A DNA stretch of 26,948 nt from a virus: positions 1 to 26,948 of IMG/VR virus record IMGVR_UViG_3300033148_004800. One strand, 5' to 3'. Positions 24,502 through 26,948 of this stretch are shown here, one piece after another. The position numbers and the translations under genes were made by a program. Under the pieces are notes generated by a model. It had not been told where the DNA came from and ran no database searches. It was given only the letters and a program-made list of their open reading frames with translations. Positions within the stretch are counted from its first letter, which is position 1, and every line of letters begins with the position of its first letter.

Positions 24502-24774
24502 CTATCCTTCATAGGCCATGTGACTTCGAATATGTAAGGTTTGCAACCTCTCTTTCTCTTTGCTGACCGTCAACTTTAAACTTTCAAGGACACCTTTATT
24601 TTTTGAAGACGAGAATTCAACAGCTTGAAGGTCAGCTCGTAATTGAACATTCTCTTCTTTTAGCTTTTTGATCTCGTCCATAACGGCTTTTTCAAATGTT
24701 TCGTTATGTGTTGGCTCTACCGTTTTTTCTTCAGATACGGGAGCTGGGGTTTTTTCTACTTTTGCTTTGGCCAT
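24502..24774 (-). CDS. Coiled-coil hypothetical protein (90 aa)
   Basis: I start this at ATG 24774 (MAKAKVEKTPAPVSEEK), which has CAGGA six bases ahead, rather than TTG 24825, which lies within a promoter-like -35 element. The first 35 residues are Lys/Glu/Pro/Thr-rich and disordered. Residues about 36-80 form a strong coiled coil (EIKKLKEENVQLRADLQAVE, LESLKLTVSKEKERLQTL). No family is recognised. It is the first protein gene after the tRNA and is immediately followed by the RHH gene, so the two are probably co-translated. Confidence 0.72.
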   Translation of the reverse strand: MAKAKVEKTPAPVSEEKTVEPTHNETFEKAVMDEIKKLKEENVQLRADLQAVEFSSSKNKGVLESLKLTVSKEKERLQTLHIRSHMAYEG

Positions 24775-24798
24775 GGTATTCCTGCTTTCGAAGTTTTC

Positions 24799-24825
24799 AT
24801 TCTTAGGGGCTACATAGGTTGTCAA
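24799..24825 (-). promoter_or_regulatory. Possible sigma70 promoter for the small-gene operon
   Basis: A perfect TTGACA (24825-24820) lies between the tRNA and the coiled-coil gene. The best -10 candidate, AAGAAT (24804-24799), is only 15 bases away, shorter than ideal. Weak support; the operon might instead be read from the upstream leader promoter. Confidence 0.3.
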
Positions 24826-24847
24826 GAAAAGTTCCGCAGCGAAAAGG

Positions 24848-24922
24848 TGCAGAAGGTTGGATTCGAACCAACACCATATCCCCTGATCAACGAGGCGCTC
24901 TGTCCAGTTGAGCTACTTCTGC
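24848..24922 (-). tRNA. tRNA gene with irregular anticodon arm (Ile-GAT possible)
   Basis: A 75-base cloverleaf on the minus strand. It has a perfect 7-bp acceptor (GCAGAAG/CTTCTGC), discriminator A, a D-arm GCTC/GAGC with GG in the loop, and a perfect T-arm GTTGG-TTCGAAT-CCAAC. The anticodon arm is poor: with a standard seven-base loop TTGATCA the anticodon is GAT (Ile), but two of five stem pairs fail and position 37 is C. An eight-base loop GTTGATCA on CCTC/GGGG is an alternative. CCA is not encoded (ACCT follows). It may be a functional odd tRNA, a decayed one, or an RNA-processing element. Confidence 0.7.
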
Positions 24923-24924
24923 AT

Positions 24925-24948
24925 AAAAAGGTGGAGGATTTTCACCTC
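24925..24948 (-). terminator. Terminator-like hairpin in front of the tRNA
   Basis: On the minus strand GAGGTG, a nine-base loop and CACCT are followed by TTTTT, ending two bases before the tRNA 5' end. The stem is short (5 bp plus one G-U). It would end or attenuate the leader RNA starting near 25203. Confidence 0.5.
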
Positions 24949-25203
24949 GCTGTGCTGTAACCTAAGTGCAGCTCTCCCCGACTAAATGGGGTAGTCGCGT
25001 TTACCCCGCCGGGTATATCTCGGGAGATGCCTTAGCTCAAGGCTGCTTCGATCTCCGTCGATTTCTTTACAGTTTTTTAACCGCAAAAACTGTCATCTCA
25101 AACAACGCCTAAGTTATCTGGTCACAAGCTGACCATCCTGACACAACCGTACAGGCACGTAGAACATCTTATTTTTAATCCCTCGAAGTCCCATGAGGTG
25201 ATA
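24949..25203 (-). ncRNA. Candidate structured leader or noncoding RNA
   Basis: Region between a strong leftward promoter and a terminator-like hairpin. Stems readable on the minus strand are TGGTCA/TGACCA (near 25125), ACAGTTTTT/AAAAACTGT (near 25085), GGAGAT/ATCTCC enclosing GCCTT/AAGGC (25023-25055), and a chain of mutually exclusive pairings between TACCC, GGGGTA, TACCCC and GGGG (24976-25015), overlapped by CGACTA/TAGTCG. The chain resembles an attenuator or antiterminator switch. No known RNA family is recognised. It does not match tmRNA: no TTCGAAT arm and no tag reading frame. Confidence 0.5.
25114..25194 (-). CDS. Possible 26-codon leader peptide
   Basis: Short frame starting about 9 bases after the predicted transcript start: MGLRGIKNKMFYVPVRLCQD, then GQLVTR and a TAA stop. 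No Shine-Dalgarno site precedes the ATG, so it would be a near-leaderless start. The stop lies just ahead of the alternative-pairing region, the arrangement of attenuator leader peptides, but there is no run of a single amino acid codon. It may be fortuitous. Confidence 0.2.
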   Translation of the reverse strand: MGLRGIKNKMFYVPVRLCQDGQLVTR

Positions 25204-25208
25204 CGCCC

Positions 25209-25236
25209 AGTATATATGGGATACCCCCTTTGTCAA
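25209..25236 (-). promoter_or_regulatory. Strong leftward sigma70 promoter with operator-like palindrome
   Basis: TTGACA (25236-25231), 16-base spacer, TATACT (25214-25209). The spacer holds the nine-base palindrome GGGTATCCC (25218-25226), which recurs exactly at 25360-25368 and in 8 of 9 bases at 25275-25283. A repressor at this site would cover the promoter. Predicted start near 25203. Confidence 0.75.
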
Positions 25237-25270
25237 TTTATTTTCCCTCTTTTTTCTCATAATCGTTTAA

Positions 25271-25395
25271 GTAGGGGATACCTTCTGGTAATTTACACGT
25301 AGGGAATATCTTCTGGTAATTTACACGTAGGGAATATCTTCTGGTAATTTACACGTAGGGGGATACCCTCTAGTTGTCTGGTAATTTACGCATGG
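25271..25395. repeat. 28-bp tandem repeats (iteron or operator array)
   Basis: Three tandem copies with an exact 28-bp period share CTGGTAATTTACACGTAGGG on the plus strand (25285-25304, 25313-25332, 25341-25360). A fourth, shorter copy with changed end starts at 25378. Each contains the palindrome GTAATTTAC (25288, 25316, 25344, 25381) and is followed by GGGAATATC or GGGATACC(C). The array sits 50-160 bases upstream of the leftward promoter. It may be an activator/repressor array or replication iterons. Confidence 0.85.
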
Positions 25396-25435
25396 AAATC
25401 TGTATGTGACTATGTTATTTGGAGTAGCTACATTC

Positions 25436-25448
25436 GGGGTCATACCCC
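25436..25448. repeat. Inverted repeat GGGGTCATACCCC
   Basis: Five-base arms GGGGT/ACCCC around CAT. It is close in sequence to the GGGATACCC elements of the promoter and 28-bp array, and may be a further, more widely spaced site of the same binding protein. Confidence 0.5.
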
Positions 25449-25467
25449 CTTCGGATAGTGAGTAATT

Positions 25468-25609
25468 GAACACGCTATTAGTATTACTGTTAATCCTCTT
25501 CTCGTCCTACTCTGAGCTACTTATACTACATTCCTGAGGAACACGCTACTAGTATTACTTACAAGCTTGCTCTCGTCCTACACTGAACTACTTATACTAC
25601 ATTCCTGAG
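25468..25609. repeat. 71-bp tandem direct repeat, two copies
   Basis: Copy A 25468-25538 and copy B 25539-25609 abut exactly. Both ends of the unit are nearly identical (GAACACGCTAYTAGTATTACT and TCTCGTCCTAC...CTACTTATACTACATTCCTG), while an 11-base middle block differs. Each copy holds AGTATTACT and the perfect palindrome TTCCTGAGGAA at its border (25531-25541, 25602-25612), and TATACT. No protein is encoded. A regulatory array or origin component is likely. Confidence 0.85.
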
Positions 25610-25673
25610 GAATTTGTGTTCTCCCCTCTACTAGTCATCCCCACGGTAGAGGAACTGTCCGTCCTTGTAGTAG

Positions 25674-25780
25674 TCCGAATGCTGACCACAAAAAACACTT
25701 CGTGTTTTATTGTTGAGTTTTGCGATTCCGGAGAGATCCGAATGCTGACCACAAAAAACACTTCGTGTTTTATTGTTGAG
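25674..25780. repeat. 44-bp direct repeat with hairpins, two copies
   Basis: Copies 25674-25717 and 25737-25780 are identical over 44 bases, beginning TCCGAATGCTGACCAC. Each contains the hairpin AAAACAC-TTC-GTGTTTT followed by ATT. A shared GCG..NCCGGAG follows both. AT-only arms and a short T-run make each a weak bidirectional terminator candidate; perfect conservation suggests recent duplication or selection. Translated frames across them only repeat one peptide and are not taken as genes. Confidence 0.8.
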
Positions 25781-26335
25781 CAGGGCGCTGCCGGAGTGCG
25801 TAGGATAACTGAGTGAAAATGTCATTGTATTAGATTGGAGCAGCGGAGGTTGGCCGAAATCAAGTGCATGAGATAAAGGGGGATTTTCGACGGTTAAAGG
25901 CGGAGCCTGGGTAGTTTGAACCCGCTACACTCAGAAAAGCCCTAAATCATTGAGGTTATTAAAGTTAATAGTAGTTGTAGTAGATGTAGTCAGTATAAGA
26001 GAAAGTATTCTATTTTATTATTTCTATATACCATTAATAGTGATATATACATTTATTATTATATGATCCACCATTTTTTACCCACTACACTGACTACATC
26101 CCGCCTCCCAATCTCAAAAAAGCCCTAAACTACTGACCTTTTAGCTCACTCAACGTGTAGTACGTGACGTGCAACATTCCGACTACATTTCCTTTTTTAT
26201 CCAACTCCTCGAACAAACTAACGTACAAGCCTCTTGATACCCTTCCTCCTCCCCTTCGCGCCTCCAACAAAAAAGCCCCTACATACTACATTTCCGCAAC
26301 ACCCAAACAATCTCAAACATTCCTGTCTAATTCTC
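25781..26335. other. Noncoding control region, possible replication origin
   Basis: No convincing gene. From about 25955 to 26080 the DNA is strongly AT-rich. This part is framed by a perfect 12-bp inverted repeat GATGTAGTCAGT (25983-25994) and ACTGACTACATC (26089-26100), and contains the imperfect hairpin TATATACCA/TGATATATA (26025-26049). An AAAAGCCCTA element occurs three times (about 25935, 26116, 26271, the last with an extra C), and ACTACATTYC several times. An AT-rich unwinding segment with flanking sites suits an origin, as inference. Confidence 0.4.
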
Positions 26336-26363
26336 TTGACAAGCATAGTCCCCTCTGTATAAT
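26336..26363 (+). promoter_or_regulatory. Perfect sigma70 promoter, rightward early
   Basis: TTGACA (26336-26341), 16-base spacer, TATAAT (26358-26363): both hexamers match consensus. Predicted start near 26370, giving a leader of about 30 bases to the ATG at 26399. It would be read by host RNA polymerase at once after DNA entry. Confidence 0.88.
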
Positions 26364-26398
26364 AAATACATCAAGTTAATAGAGAAACCCACAAGAAA

Positions 26399-26899
26399 AT
26401 GAGAATCAAATCAGTATCAAAGGTCGACAAACTAATGAAATTGAAAGCCCTTCGAGGCGTTTCATCATGGTTGATTCAAGAAGATGACAGTCAGTATTTA
26501 ATAGCGACCGATCATATTTGTCTTTTCAAAGTTGAAGTGCAACTCGAAGAGAAATTAAGCCTTGAACGACAACAACTTGAAGTTATGAACTGCACGAAAA
26601 TGAAAATAAAAGCAGACAGTGAAGGCTTATTGACCTTCGAGGCTGACACAAAGCTACACTCTGATATAAAGTCCTTCAAAGTGCCTGAAGTGCCTAAAGT
26701 TTCTGAAGCTCAACTAACAAGAGACCTCACAAAATGCGGCAGACTAAACATGATGTATATAAGTTTGCTGGAAAAAGTTTGCACTTCGAACGGCATAGTT
26801 TTAAACTCTTTCCAGACGAGAGCAGGAGTAAAACACACGCCGTTTTATACAAAAACGCCGTGCGGTGTTGAATGCTTTATTTCCCCAGCTGCACTTTAG
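26399..26899 (+). CDS. Early protein of unknown function, possibly sliding-clamp-like (166 aa)
   Basis: Protein of 166 aa directly behind a perfect promoter, so probably made first in infection. The N-terminus (KVDKLMKLKALRGVSSWLIQ, then SQYLIATDHICLFKVEVQLE) resembles small phage proteins with the pattern LVATDGHRLF that have been related to the beta-clamp fold. Here the G is replaced (ATDHICLF). The C-terminal VECFISPAAL would correspond to their VxxMPMR-like end only loosely. I regard this as a weak hint. There is no SD site; the start context is ACAAGAAAATGA, repeated at the next gene. Confidence 0.75.
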   Translation: MRIKSVSKVDKLMKLKALRGVSSWLIQEDDSQYLIATDHICLFKVEVQLEEKLSLERQQLEVMNCTKMKIKADSEGLLTFEADTKLHSDIKSFKVPEVPKVSEAQLTRDLTKCGRLNMMYISLLEKVCTSNGIVLNSFQTRAGVKHTPFYTKTPCGVECFISPAAL

Positions 26900-26911
26900 A
26901 GATACAAGAAA

Positions 26912-26948
26912 ATGATAGTAAACTTCGAATATGATGAGGACTTCATTT
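26912..26948 (+). CDS. Start of the next early gene (3' partial)
   Basis: Twelve codons (MIVNFEYDEDFI) open to the window end, 12 bases after the preceding stop. The start shares the 12-base context ACAAGAAAATGA with the gene before it, which supports it being a real initiation site. Product unknown. Confidence 0.55.
   Translation, partial: MIVNFEYDEDFI

Noticed and set aside
24976-24997. H-type pseudoknot from CGACTA/TAGTCG and CCCC/GGGG
   Set aside because: The loop that must cross the first stem has zero length, so both stems cannot form together; treated as competing stems instead.
24976-25028. Group I intron core (GACTA/TAGTC P7-like)
   Set aside because: The two halves are only 7 bases apart and no P3, P8 or exon-splicing context is seen.
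24925-25203. tmRNA or second tRNA on the minus strand
   Set aside because: GGTGAAAATCC resembles a T-arm but lacks TTCRANY, no matching 5' acceptor exists, and no tag frame ending in an Ala-rich peptide is visible.
25616-25825. Open frames on both strands (66 and 64 aa) over the 44-bp repeats
   Set aside because: The peptides only repeat the DNA repeat (MLTTKNTSCFIVE twice), no Shine-Dalgarno site, and the DNA is better explained as hairpin repeats.
24925-26335. CRISPR array among the repeats
   Set aside because: Repeat units are directly tandem without unique spacers of constant length.
26164-26379. Plus-strand 71-aa frame rich in Pro/Ser/Thr
   Set aside because: It runs through the perfect promoter at 26336-26363 and has low-complexity, non-protein-like composition.

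Overview
The window is a segment of a double-stranded DNA tailed bacteriophage, most likely with a short (podovirus-type) tail. No bacterial housekeeping gene is visible. The minus-strand module follows the virion gene order of T7-like phages: large terminase, portal, scaffold, major capsid, gp11-like adaptor, fibre, gp12-like nozzle, gp13-like GNAT-fold protein, gp14/15/16-like ejection proteins. The capsid protein looks like the N4-gp56 type. The host cannot be read from the sequence. Lipobox, sigma70-type promoters and Shine-Dalgarno (SD) sites fit a Gram-negative host, by inference.

Positions 1-4187 (plus strand) hold the end of the replication module: an SSB-like protein cut by the window edge, a family A DNA polymerase with proofreading exonuclease, two unknown proteins and a RuvC-like resolvase. 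These genes overlap by 1 to 10 bases. The module meets the virion operon tail to tail with no base between the two stop codons.

Positions 4188-22764 (minus strand) are the packaging and virion operon, transcribed leftward. It starts with a short-tail lipoprotein/membrane protein, then TerL and portal. A 118-aa gene overprints the portal C-terminus. Scaffold and capsid follow, then a strong terminator-like hairpin, then connector, fibre, nozzle and ejection proteins. Many of these genes are coupled by TAATG or ATGA overlaps. One fibre gene appears split into two frames.

Positions 22784-24922 (minus strand) hold a run of small genes in front of a terminator. They include a DUF2829/Tad2 protein (predicted anti-Thoeris), a ribbon-helix-helix protein of 57 aa, several unknowns and a tRNA gene.

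Positions 24923-26398 are about 1.5 kb without convincing protein genes, between the leftward and rightward operons. This is the most unusual part. A near-consensus leftward promoter carries a palindromic operator-like site in its spacer, and three exact 28-bp tandem repeats plus a fourth partial copy lie upstream of it. It would transcribe a roughly 280-nt RNA rich in mutually exclusive stems, ending at a terminator-like hairpin directly in front of the tRNA. Further right are two 71-bp tandem repeats, two 44-bp hairpin repeats, an AT-rich segment framed by a 12-bp inverted repeat (origin candidate) and a perfect rightward sigma70 promoter. That promoter drives an early gene at 26399 and a second one cut by the window end. 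Functional statements rest on motif recognition by eye; no database search was run.
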